Assembly (NCBI GenBank): GCA_910578715.1
Contig: CAJTRL010000006.1
Coordinates: 1-64,000 of the forward strand
Reading direction: 5' to 3'
Source: an uncultured Lachnospiraceae bacterium
GTDB taxonomy: Bacteria > Bacillota > Clostridia > Lachnospirales > Lachnospiraceae
DNA length: 64,000 nucleotides
In this document: positions 1-6,708 of the stretch, piece after piece
Numbering within the stretch: position 1 is the first letter of the stretch
Layout: each line of letters opens with the position of its first letter
The notes under the pieces: model-generated
The model's input: only the letters and a program-made list of their open reading frames with translations
Told to the model about the DNA's origin: nothing
The model's database searches: none
Translations under genes and position numbers: made by a program

Positions 1-35
1 GTTCATCCTGAGCCAGGATCAAACTCTCGAATTAA
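1..35 (-). rRNA. rrs: 16S ribosomal RNA, 5' end only
   Basis: The reverse complement of the first 27 bases is the universal 16S 5' sequence (AGAGTTTGATCCTGGCTCAG followed by GATGAAC). The mature 5' end is estimated about 8 bases further upstream, near 35, by alignment to other 16S genes. The gene runs off the left edge on the minus strand, so this is the start of an rRNA operon leaving the window. Confidence 0.95.
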
Positions 36-275
36 TTCTTTCCGTCTGATTCCGGACCAGAACCACTTGGCTTCTGTTCCGTTTTCTTACTGTCCGTTCT
101 TTTTTCTGAAATTCTGAAATTCTTCTGAATTTTCAGGGTTGCATTACTGTTCGTTTGTCAAGGTGCTTTGCTCAGGTTTTCGCCCGGGCATCTTTTAAAT
201 CTTTCAGATGCTTCGTACCATAATGGTCCGAAGGGAAAATTTACTTTGTCATTGTTGACCGCTGTAAATTTTCAA
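36..275 (-). other. rRNA leader between tRNA-Ser and 16S
   Basis: This stretch separates tRNA-Ser from 16S on the minus strand and holds no gene. It should contain precursor-processing sequences. It carries a good -35 hexamer (TTGACA, 156-161 reverse complement), but no convincing -10 follows at 16-18 bases, so a second rRNA promoter is possible and not demonstrated. Confidence 0.4.
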
Positions 276-363
276 CGGAGAAGGAGGGATTTGAACCCTC
301 GCGCCGCGCAAACGACCTACACCCTTAGCAGGGGCGCCTCTTCAGCCTCTTGAGTATTTCTCC
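276..363 (-). tRNA. tRNA-Ser(GCU)
   Basis: The reverse complement folds as an 88-nt class II tRNA. Its acceptor arm starts GGAGAA, the anticodon loop is CTGCTAA (anticodon GCU), there is a long variable arm, the T arm is GAGGG/CCCTC around TTCAAAT, and the discriminator is G. CCA is not encoded. The seventh acceptor pair reads A:C, a mismatch. The tRNA lies just upstream of 16S in the same direction, so it is probably processed from the rRNA precursor. Confidence 0.93.
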
Positions 364-422
364 ACAGTCTGAACTATTCCTCTACCAATATGAAATTACG
401 CCCTTCACATGACGCATTTGTT

Positions 423-451
423 ATTATACATAAGGCAAAAATATTTGTCAA
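423..451 (-). promoter_or_regulatory. Consensus sigma-A promoter for tRNA-Ser / rRNA operon
   Basis: On the minus strand a perfect TTGACA (446-451) and a perfect TATAAT (423-428) are separated by exactly 17 bases. The promoter ends about 60 bases before the tRNA-Ser 5' end. Full-consensus hexamers are typical of stable-RNA promoters. Confidence 0.85.
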
Positions 452-607
452 TGCTTTTTATTGTTGCAATTTAATATATAGACGGAGAAAATTATATGGT
501 GCATATTAAATCACTGGACAACGGCCCCAAAATTTTCAAAGCTCCCGGTTCGGAAATCAGAACAAAGGGGTACTGGCACAAAGAAATGCTCTTCTTCACC
601 CCACTGT
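452..607. other. Intergenic stretch after fumB, no gene seen
   Basis: The interval between the rRNA promoter and the fumB stop contains no supported gene. I found no strong GC-rich hairpin with a T-run to terminate fumB, so fumB may read toward the rRNA operon or end at a weak site. Confidence 0.4.
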
Positions 608-1162
608 TTAAAGGCCTTTTCTGTATTCCCCGATTGCCGTCTCATATAAGTTATTGCCCTCCGAGTCAATCACGACGATTGCCGGAAAATCTTTCACTTC
701 CAGTTTCCGAATAGCTTCGGTCCCCAAATCCTCATAGGCAATTACTTCCGAAGAAAGAATCGACTTGGAAAGCAGGGCTCCCGCTCCGCCTACCGCGGCG
801 AGATATACCGCTCCGTTCCTCACAATCGCTTCTTTCACGGCATCGGAACGTTTTCCTTTACCAATCATACCGGCCAGCCCCATATCCAGCAGTGCGGGCG
901 CATATTTATCCATCCGGCTTGCAGTCGTCGGCCCCGCGGAACCAATTGGACGTCCTTCCCGTGCAGGCGACGGTCCCATATAATAAATAACATTATGAGC
1001 CATCGTAAGCGGAAGCGATTCTCCTTTATCCAATGCTTCCTGCATCCTCTTGTGCGCGGCATCTCTCGCCGTATAAATTGTCCCGCTGATGTATACATAA
1101 TCCCCGGATTTTAACTTTCGGACCTCCGCCGCGTCAAACGGCGCCCTGATATATTGTTCCAT
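608..1162 (-). CDS. fumB: Fumarate hydratase (class I), beta subunit
   Basis: This is the C-terminal (beta) subunit of a two-subunit, [4Fe-4S] class I fumarase / tartrate dehydratase type hydro-lyase, which interconverts fumarate and malate in the cytoplasm. The family motif GPTTASRM is present near residue 78, and about 184 residues fits a stand-alone beta subunit. The alpha subunit lies directly upstream. The start at 1162 (MEQYIRAPF) is preferred because the longer frame (MKGMVIHM) only translates an AAAGGCATGG ribosome-site region. Similar leaders precede bofA and a GGDEF-EAL gene in this window. The substrate could be L-tartrate rather than fumarate; fumarate is the commoner function in Clostridia. 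Confidence 0.9.
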   Translation of the reverse strand: MEQYIRAPFDAAEVRKLKSGDYVYISGTIYTARDAAHKRMQEALDKGESLPLTMAHNVIYYMGPSPAREGRPIGSAGPTTASRMDKYAPALLDMGLAGMIGKGKRSDAVKEAIVRNGAVYLAAVGGAGALLSKSILSSEVIAYEDLGTEAIRKLEVKDFPAIVVIDSEGNNLYETAIGEYRKGL

Positions 1163-1203
1163 ATGAATAACCATGCCTTTCATTTATACACTGTCAAATC
1201 ATG

Positions 1204-1325
1204 AACAGTTCAGCCATGCCTTTCATATCGGGCGTCCGCCCTATAGAAATAATTGTACAGGCTGCCCTTAGTGAGCAAGCTCCCACGGGCACTTTGTACA
1301 ATCATTTCTGCATGGCTGAACTGTT
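1204..1325. repeat. Structured palindromic element, copy A (between fumA and fumB)
   Basis: The outer arms 1204-1219 and 1310-1325 are perfect 16-base inverted repeats. Inside them, 1245-1259 and 1295-1309 pair at 14 of 15 positions, and a small hairpin sits at 1230-1241. The terminal stem-loop is flanked, read on the minus strand, by GTACAAAGT and TCACTAAGGGC. Nearly the same two blocks (GTACTAAGT, TCACTAAGTGC) flank the apex of the element at 33538-33713, whose outer arms are unrelated in sequence. The element occupies almost all of the fumA-fumB gap, so it would be transcribed with fumarase. It could be a structured RNA or a non-autonomous repeat. Confidence 0.7.
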
Positions 1326-1326
1326 A

Positions 1327-2169
1327 CTAAATTACCCTTACCGCATGCCTGTTCACATGACAGCAGATGTTGACTCCCACCGGCAGTCCGGCAATATGCG
1401 TCGGATAAGTATTGATATTGACCGCGAGCGCCGTTGTCGTTCCGCCAAGTCCCCCCGGCCCGATGCCGCTTCGGTTGATTTTTTCCAGCATTTCTTCCTC
1501 TAATTCTTTTACATACGGTATTTCCGAATGTACATTCACCGGCCGCGTCAGCGCCTTCTTCGCTAACAGCGCACATTTTTCAAACGTACCGCCGATTCCG
1601 ACACCCACCACCATCGGCGGACAGGCATTTGGCCCCGCATCGTTTACCGCAGTCAAAATTGCATTTTTTACGCCTTCTATACCATCGGCCGGCTTTAGCA
1701 TGAACACTCTGCTCATATTCTCGCTGCCAAAACCTTTCGGCGCTACCGTAATCTTAACCTGCTCTCCCGGCTTTATCTCATAATGAATGACCGCGGGCGT
1801 ATTGTCTCTGGTGTTTTCCCGTATCAGTGGGTCGCCTACAACGGATTTCCGAAGATACCCTTCCGTATATCCTTTCCTGACGCCTTCGTTTATGGCATCT
1901 TCCAGAACTCCTCCCGTAAAATGGACATCCTGGCCAATTTCCATAAATATGACCGCCATGCCCGTGTCCTGGCAAATCGGTATCATTTCTTCTCCGGCGA
2001 TTTTCAGATTTTCCTGTAACTGGCATAAAATCTGTTTTCCAAGTGGAGCCGCTTCGGCGTCCGCCGCGTTTTTCATTGCGGCTTCCATGTCCTGTGTCAG
2101 AAAATGGTTTGCCTCTATGCACATTTCTTTTATATGATTCGTAATTTCCTCTACGTCTATCGTACGCAT
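1327..2169 (-). CDS. fumA: Fumarate hydratase (class I), alpha subunit
   Basis: This is the N-terminal (alpha) subunit of the oxygen-sensitive [4Fe-4S] fumarase. Cysteines expected to hold the cluster lie in PICQDTG (C66), in NACPPMVVGVGIGG (about residue 181) and in the C-terminal ICCHVNRHA region. The length of 280 residues is normal for split enzymes. The gene precedes fumB on the same strand, but 160 bases containing a large palindromic element separate the two, an unusual layout for subunits needed in equal amounts. HIT, SCP2-flavodoxin and rhomboid genes lie upstream in the same direction. Confidence 0.93.
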   Translation of the reverse strand: MRTIDVEEITNHIKEMCIEANHFLTQDMEAAMKNAADAEAAPLGKQILCQLQENLKIAGEEMIPICQDTGMAVIFMEIGQDVHFTGGVLEDAINEGVRKGYTEGYLRKSVVGDPLIRENTRDNTPAVIHYEIKPGEQVKITVAPKGFGSENMSRVFMLKPADGIEGVKNAILTAVNDAGPNACPPMVVGVGIGGTFEKCALLAKKALTRPVNVHSEIPYVKELEEEMLEKINRSGIGPGGLGGTTTALAVNINTYPTHIAGLPVGVNICCHVNRHAVRVI

Positions 2170-2230
2170 TTCAGTCCTCCGCCCCCGGAATCCGCCCCGG
2201 TCCCCGCGTCTGCCGGAACTACCGCAATTC

Positions 2231-2641
2231 TTATCCGGTTATCTCATTCTTGATTCTTTCCAATTCGTCCGCGGAGGGTTCTCCCGGCTTCCAGCCGATT
2301 GTCTGTCCGTCATCCTTATACCGCGGAATCAGGTGCATATGAAAATGAAATACAGTCTGACCCGCAACCTCTCCGTTATTCTGCATCAGATTAAATCCGT
2401 CACAATGCAGCCTGTCCGTCATCCGCGCCGCCATTTTCTTAGCGAGAATCATCGCCTTAGCCGCCGCTTCTTCCGGCAATTCATACAAATTTGCATAATG
2501 ATTCTTTGGCATAATCAGGGCATGCCCCTTCGCCGCCGGTCCCAAATCGAGAATAACGCGAAATTCCTCATCTTCATACAATGTTTTCGATGGAATTTCT
2601 CCATTCGCAATCTTACAAAAAATACAATTTTCGTTTTTCAT
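2231..2641 (-). CDS. HIT family nucleotide-binding hydrolase
   Basis: This 136-residue protein carries the histidine-triad signature HFHMHL at residues 99-104 and the N-terminal CIFCKI motif common in HinT-like proteins. The family hydrolyses or transfers nucleoside 5'-phosphoramidates and related nucleotidyl groups in the cytosol. The start at 2641 is chosen because GGAGGAAGAA sits directly before that ATG. The frame continues 37 codons further upstream, but those codons translate a hairpin repeat (2651-2776) and are not credible protein. The fumarase genes follow. Confidence 0.92.
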   Translation of the reverse strand: MKNENCIFCKIANGEIPSKTLYEDEEFRVILDLGPAAKGHALIMPKNHYANLYELPEEAAAKAMILAKKMAARMTDRLHCDGFNLMQNNGEVAGQTVFHFHMHLIPRYKDDGQTIGWKPGEPSADELERIKNEITG

Positions 2642-2650
2642 TTCTTCCTC

Positions 2651-2776
2651 CATCTGCCTACTTTGGCAGGCACTCAAATTCAATAGTTGAAAGAATGCAA
2701 TTCTTTCAACACTTCCTCCTTTTCTGTCTGCTTTAGCAGACATTCCATTCAAAAGTTGAAGATTTCTAATCTTCTA
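2651..2776. repeat. Hairpin-repeat family, locus 1 (two tandem units)
   Basis: Each unit has a short hairpin, a linker, then a longer hairpin. Unit 1 has CTGCC/GGCAG (2654-2669), linker CACTCAAATTCAATA, then GTTGAAAGAA / TTCTTTCAAC (2686-2710, 10 bp). Unit 2 has TGTCTGC / GCAGACA (2725-2742), then GAAGATT / AATCTTC (2758-2774). Related units lie at 18074-18118, 54620-54678 and 56841-57003. Here they fill the gap between the SCP2-flavodoxin gene and the HIT gene. Confidence 0.75.
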
Positions 2777-2779
2777 CAT

Positions 2780-3772
2780 TTATCCAAACACAAAAATCTG
2801 GTCCAGCGTCCGCAGAATTTTAAAATCGCCCTTCAATTTCATATCGCCCGCCATAAAGGAACGCTGGAACGACGTTGCACCGGAAAGAATCTCAGACATG
2901 GAATCTCTGCTCATTTGAATTTCTACATCAAAATCCGTTCCTTCTCCATAAAAACAGTTCAACTGTACGCCGTTCACCTCTATAATAAGAGGTTTCTTTT
3001 TCTCTTCAATTACAATTTTATATTTCGCCGCAACGCCGGCCTGCGGCTGGAAATGCGTTTTCAATTCCTGTATAAATTCTGTATTATTCTCTTTTTCGCT
3101 GTTTCCCATCAAGTCGCGGAACAAACTGGTCAGTTCCTGAATATCCGCTTTTTGGCGCTGCACATAACTGTCATCGGACACATACTGGGAAAGCTGCTCG
3201 GATTCCTGAGGTGTCAAATCAATATTGCGGGGGATGGATATTTTCTGCTTGACCGCCTGATTGCTTGCCGGAAGACAGGGCATCTTCTGATTAATTGTAC
3301 GGTAAAGGTTTTCCGCCTTTTTCTCGATGATACGCAGATATTCTTCGTTATCCTCCAGAATATTCGTGTCGGCAATATAACCGCAAAGGCCGCTGCACGG
3401 CCGCCCGCCCAGGATTTCCCATGCGGTGGCGAGATTCAGCTTTCCTTCCTGTTCGCCGTAAGTTGTGGACATAACAATGGGGCACATATAGATTTCACTG
3501 ATTTTTTCCTTGTCACCATACAGCCAGCACGCGTCCAGAAACTGCTGCATATAACCTCCGATGCCGTACCATTCAATAGTCGTCGCGAGAATGATGCCAT
3601 CGGCTTCTTTCAATGTCTGAGGCAGGGTAGTAATGCTGTTTTTTAAATCCATCAGTCGGAATATCTCCACGCTCACCCTCAGTTCGTCGAGAACCTCCTG
3701 GATTTTTCCAAGTACATAAAGTGTCGGGTCGTCTATCAGCCCTCTTCCGCCATAATAAATATTAATTTTCAT
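2780..3772 (-). CDS. Flavodoxin-like domain fused to SCP2-type lipid-binding domain
   Basis: Residues 1-190 resemble NADPH-dependent FMN reductase / flavodoxin-like proteins: MKINIYYGGRG at the start, GIILATTIEWYGIGGYMQQFLD, and the MSTTYGEQEG region. The C-terminal 100 residues end in SGATSFQRSFMAGDMKLKG, the typical end of SCP2 sterol-carrier-like domains. A redox or flavin-linked role with a hydrophobic ligand is an inference. The rhomboid stop and this start are arranged TGAAATG, so translation is probably coupled. Confidence 0.7.
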   Translation of the reverse strand: MKINIYYGGRGLIDDPTLYVLGKIQEVLDELRVSVEIFRLMDLKNSITTLPQTLKEADGIILATTIEWYGIGGYMQQFLDACWLYGDKEKISEIYMCPIVMSTTYGEQEGKLNLATAWEILGGRPCSGLCGYIADTNILEDNEEYLRIIEKKAENLYRTINQKMPCLPASNQAVKQKISIPRNIDLTPQESEQLSQYVSDDSYVQRQKADIQELTSLFRDLMGNSEKENNTEFIQELKTHFQPQAGVAAKYKIVIEEKKKPLIIEVNGVQLNCFYGEGTDFDVEIQMSRDSMSEILSGATSFQRSFMAGDMKLKGDFKILRTLDQIFVFG

Positions 3773-3773
3773 T

Positions 3774-4844
3774 TCAATCCCCGCCTTTCTGTTCTTTCTT
3801 GCCTCCCGGCGTCAGCAACCAAAAAATTCCCGCCAGTAAAAAGCCCATTAACAGGCCTCCCACATGCGCCGCATTATCCACGTTGCTGCTCGTAAATCCA
3901 CAGTAGAGGGAAAAAACAATCGAAAAAGCAATTCTTCCCGCCGTTATTTCCGCAAACTTTCCTCTGTACAGAAGCGCCAGCATCAAAAGCGCTCCTTCCA
4001 CACCGAATACGGCGCCGCTGGCGCCTATCGAACTCACATAGTGATTTGTGAGCAGCTCATATCCCGCAGAAAAAACGTTTCCGGCAAGGCCAGCCGCCAT
4101 ATATAAAAGCAGATACGGTATATGCCCGATACGTTTCTCCACCACGTTTCCGATATAATACAGGATTAGCATATTGCTGACAAGGTGCCCGATATTCGCA
4201 TGCAGAAACATACTGGTCAGCATGCGATACCATTCGCCTTTCTGTATCAGGTCCATAACGCTGAAATCGCCTATATTATATATCAGTTCCCCCGTAAATG
4301 TACATAGAAGGAACAAAAGCACATTTAACGCAACGAGCAGAATATTTATCCGATAGGAACGCAGATAATCCATTCCGGATTCAGTATTCCCCAAATTCTC
4401 CTTCTCCGATTCATCAGCGCTTTGCCGTTCGACAGAGGGCATCTTGGAAATGCAGTCCAGAAAGTTTTCCAAAATACCCCTCATCCCATAAAAATCAGCA
4501 GCCTGATTTTCATATATCATCAGCCGGTTTTTCGAGGCATCTATCAGCCAGCAAAAGGAATCGCTTCCGCAAAGCGCTTTCGCCTTTTCGATATCCGTTC
4601 CGACTAACAGCGACAATATATGCACTTCATAAAATCCTTTTTCCCGGAAAAATTCCAGTATCTTTTCTTTAATATGCGCATACTGGCTTTCCGTTATAAG
4701 AAGCTCCGGCCTGTAATCGACTACATACAGCACATTCACATATGCGCTTTCCCTGCGGAAAAAAAAGAAAAATTCCGGCAGATTGGAGGCCACCTTACAA
4801 AACCCCTGTTGTGCCAGTAAATTTTCTAACTGTCCTATCACCAT
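3774..4844 (-). CDS. Rhomboid family intramembrane serine protease
   Basis: A cytoplasmic N-terminal region of about 165 residues precedes a rhomboid core with at least six membrane segments. The core contains the catalytic serine motif GASGAVFG and the catalytic histidine in HVGGLLMG. Rhomboids cleave membrane proteins within or near their transmembrane helices. The start at 4844 is preferred over 4865 because GGAG lies at good spacing and the upstream DUF6171-like stop overlaps it as ATGGTGA. The function of the N-terminal extension is unknown. Confidence 0.9.
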   Translation of the reverse strand: MVIGQLENLLAQQGFCKVASNLPEFFFFFRRESAYVNVLYVVDYRPELLITESQYAHIKEKILEFFREKGFYEVHILSLLVGTDIEKAKALCGSDSFCWLIDASKNRLMIYENQAADFYGMRGILENFLDCISKMPSVERQSADESEKENLGNTESGMDYLRSYRINILLVALNVLLFLLCTFTGELIYNIGDFSVMDLIQKGEWYRMLTSMFLHANIGHLVSNMLILYYIGNVVEKRIGHIPYLLLYMAAGLAGNVFSAGYELLTNHYVSSIGASGAVFGVEGALLMLALLYRGKFAEITAGRIAFSIVFSLYCGFTSSNVDNAAHVGGLLMGFLLAGIFWLLTPGGKKEQKGGD

Positions 4845-5116
4845 GGCTTGCTCTCCGCCTTCCATTTGTCATAAGGACAGGAATTTTTATAAATTGCCGC
4901 CCGCAATTCAACAAAACACCCACAGGCTCTGCACATCCCGTCCAGCAAAAGCTCGCATTCCCTGCAATACCTCAGCCGCTCTTCATAAACTGACTGACTG
5001 ACTTTGATGTCCGAATCCAGATTAGCAATATAAGTATGTAAATTTTGAAAGTATTCTTTCCGGTCCATATCGGCCGTCAGACATTTCCGACAGGGCCGTC
5101 CTGTACCGGCCGTCAT
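4838..5116 (-). CDS. DUF6171-like small cysteine-rich protein
   Basis: This 92-residue protein has a CRKC pair near the N terminus and a CRECELLLDGMCRACGCF cluster in the middle, followed by a further cysteine (NSCPYDKW). This looks like one or two metal-binding knuckles and resembles the small Firmicutes family called DUF6171. The start at 5116 forms an ATGA overlap with the end of the arabinofuranosidase gene, and its stop overlaps the rhomboid start, so it is coupled on both sides. Its function is unknown. Confidence 0.75.
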   Translation of the reverse strand: MTAGTGRPCRKCLTADMDRKEYFQNLHTYIANLDSDIKVSQSVYEERLRYCRECELLLDGMCRACGCFVELRAAIYKNSCPYDKWKAESKPW

Positions 5117-6630
5117 TTTATGCGTAATGCGATGATGCTGCATGCGGGCATGGTAAATCTGATACTTCTGCCATCCGCCTTATAATCCGTAAATCGTTCT
5201 TCTTTCACTTTTTCCGGCTCTTCAAACGTATTGTGCGCGGTCATTTTTCCGGTCAGAATCGCTGCCTCAATCTGAGAAGGAGCCATCTCCGTAAATAATA
5301 TTTCTACCGGAACCGCATCGGCTGCAGACAAATTATTTACCGTTATGTTTACCGTACCATCCGCGCTGACAGATACAGACTCACTGATAAGCGGAACCTG
5401 GCATTCTTCCTCCGCGCCCGTTGTCTGATTTCCTTCCACAAAACTCTCCGCCAGCTCCGCGCCCTGATGGTGTTTGTACATATGGAAAACATGGTACGTA
5501 GGCGTCAGAAGCATCTTAGGACCTTCCGTTAAAATAACGGACTGCAGTACATTAACAAGCTGCGCAATACATGCCATTTTCACACGCTCACAATGTTTAT
5601 TAAAAATATTCAGCGTAATGCCTGCCACAAGCGCATCTCTCATCGTGTTCTGCTGATACAAAAATCCCGGATTGGTTCCCGGCTCCACATTAAACCAGCA
5701 GCCCCATTCATCCACTATCATTCCGATTTTTTTATCCGGGTCATACTGGTCCATAATCGCACCGTGGCGCTCAATCAGCTCTTCCATATAAAGCGCTTTT
5801 TCCAGCGTCTGATACCATTTTTTTTCATCGAAATCCGTCGCGCTTCCCTTATCCTGCCATCCGCCCGGATGTACATAATAATGTAAGGACAGCCCATCCA
5901 TGAATCCCGGATTTTCGTTTTCGGGCGCCGGCTGCGGCCGTGCGGTACAGGTCTTTAAAACATTTTCCGTCCAGTAATAATCATCCGCATTCGCTCCACA
6001 GCAGATTTTCTGAATCTTGGCGTCTTTATCATATTGTCTGACATAAGTCTGATATCTTCGATAAAGATTTCCGTAGTACTCCGGTGTCATATTACCGCCG
6101 CAGCCCCAGTTCTCATTGCCGACTCCGAAATAATCTATTTTCCACGGTTCTTCATGGCCGTTCTCTTTCCTTAAATCTGCCATCGGAGATACGCCTTCGA
6201 ACGTAATATATTCCACCCACTCGCTCATTTCCTGTACGGTCCCGCTTCCTACGTTACCGTTTACATAGGTCTTGCAGCCGAGCTGTCTGCATAATTCAAA
6301 AAATTCATGGGTACCAAAGCTGTTGTCTTCGACCACACCGCCCCAGTGCGTATTAATCATTTTCTTTCTCTTCTCCTTCGGGCCGATGCCGTCTTTCCAG
6401 TGATATTCATCCGCAAAGCAGCCGCCCGGCCAGCGGAGTACCGGAATCTGCATTTCCTTCAATGCTTCCACAACATCTTTACGCATTCCGTTTACATTCG
6501 GAATTTCCGAATTTTCCCCGACGTAAAGACCTTCATAGATACACCGTCCGAGGTGTTCTGAAAAATGCCCGTAAACTTCAGGATGAATATATCCCTTTTT
6601 ATTTTTTTCGTTAATAAATATTTTTGCCAT
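5113..6630 (-). CDS. abfA: Alpha-L-arabinofuranosidase, GH51 family
   Basis: This 505-residue protein matches intracellular GH51 enzymes, which release L-arabinose from arabinan or arabinoxylan oligosaccharides. The acid/base glutamate is E173 in GNEN and the nucleophile is E308 in VDEWG. The N-terminal HFSEHLGRCIYEG and WPGGCFADEYHW motifs are also diagnostic. There is no signal peptide, so it acts in the cytoplasm on imported oligosaccharides. A strong AAGGAG precedes the start. No arabinose transporter or arabinose catabolic genes are nearby, so it stands alone as plant-polysaccharide metabolism in this window. Confidence 0.95.
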   Translation of the reverse strand: MAKIFINEKNKKGYIHPEVYGHFSEHLGRCIYEGLYVGENSEIPNVNGMRKDVVEALKEMQIPVLRWPGGCFADEYHWKDGIGPKEKRKKMINTHWGGVVEDNSFGTHEFFELCRQLGCKTYVNGNVGSGTVQEMSEWVEYITFEGVSPMADLRKENGHEEPWKIDYFGVGNENWGCGGNMTPEYYGNLYRRYQTYVRQYDKDAKIQKICCGANADDYYWTENVLKTCTARPQPAPENENPGFMDGLSLHYYVHPGGWQDKGSATDFDEKKWYQTLEKALYMEELIERHGAIMDQYDPDKKIGMIVDEWGCWFNVEPGTNPGFLYQQNTMRDALVAGITLNIFNKHCERVKMACIAQLVNVLQSVILTEGPKMLLTPTYHVFHMYKHHQGAELAESFVEGNQTTGAEEECQVPLISESVSVSADGTVNITVNNLSAADAVPVEILFTEMAPSQIEAAILTGKMTAHNTFEEPEKVKEERFTDYKADGRSIRFTMPACSIIALRIK

Positions 6631-6669
6631 GGCCCGCTCCTTATCGAAATATAATTGTCTTTGTTTTCC

Positions 6670-6698
6670 ATTATATTAAAATATTTTTAATAAGACAA
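6670..6698 (-). promoter_or_regulatory. Sigma-A promoter for abfA
   Basis: On the minus strand TTGTCT (6693-6698) and TATAAT (6670-6675) are 17 bases apart. They sit in the AT-rich gap between the FHA gene stop and the arabinofuranosidase start, about 40 bases before the start codon. Confidence 0.75.
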
Positions 6699-6708
6699 CT
6701 TGTTTTTC

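Noticed and set aside
2642..2752. N-terminal extension of the HIT protein
   Set aside because: The extra 37 codons translate a hairpin repeat; a strong ribosome site lies directly before 2641.
2687..3646. 319-codon open frame on the plus strand
   Set aside because: It runs antisense through the flavodoxin-SCP2 gene and starts in a repeat; no domain or ribosome site.
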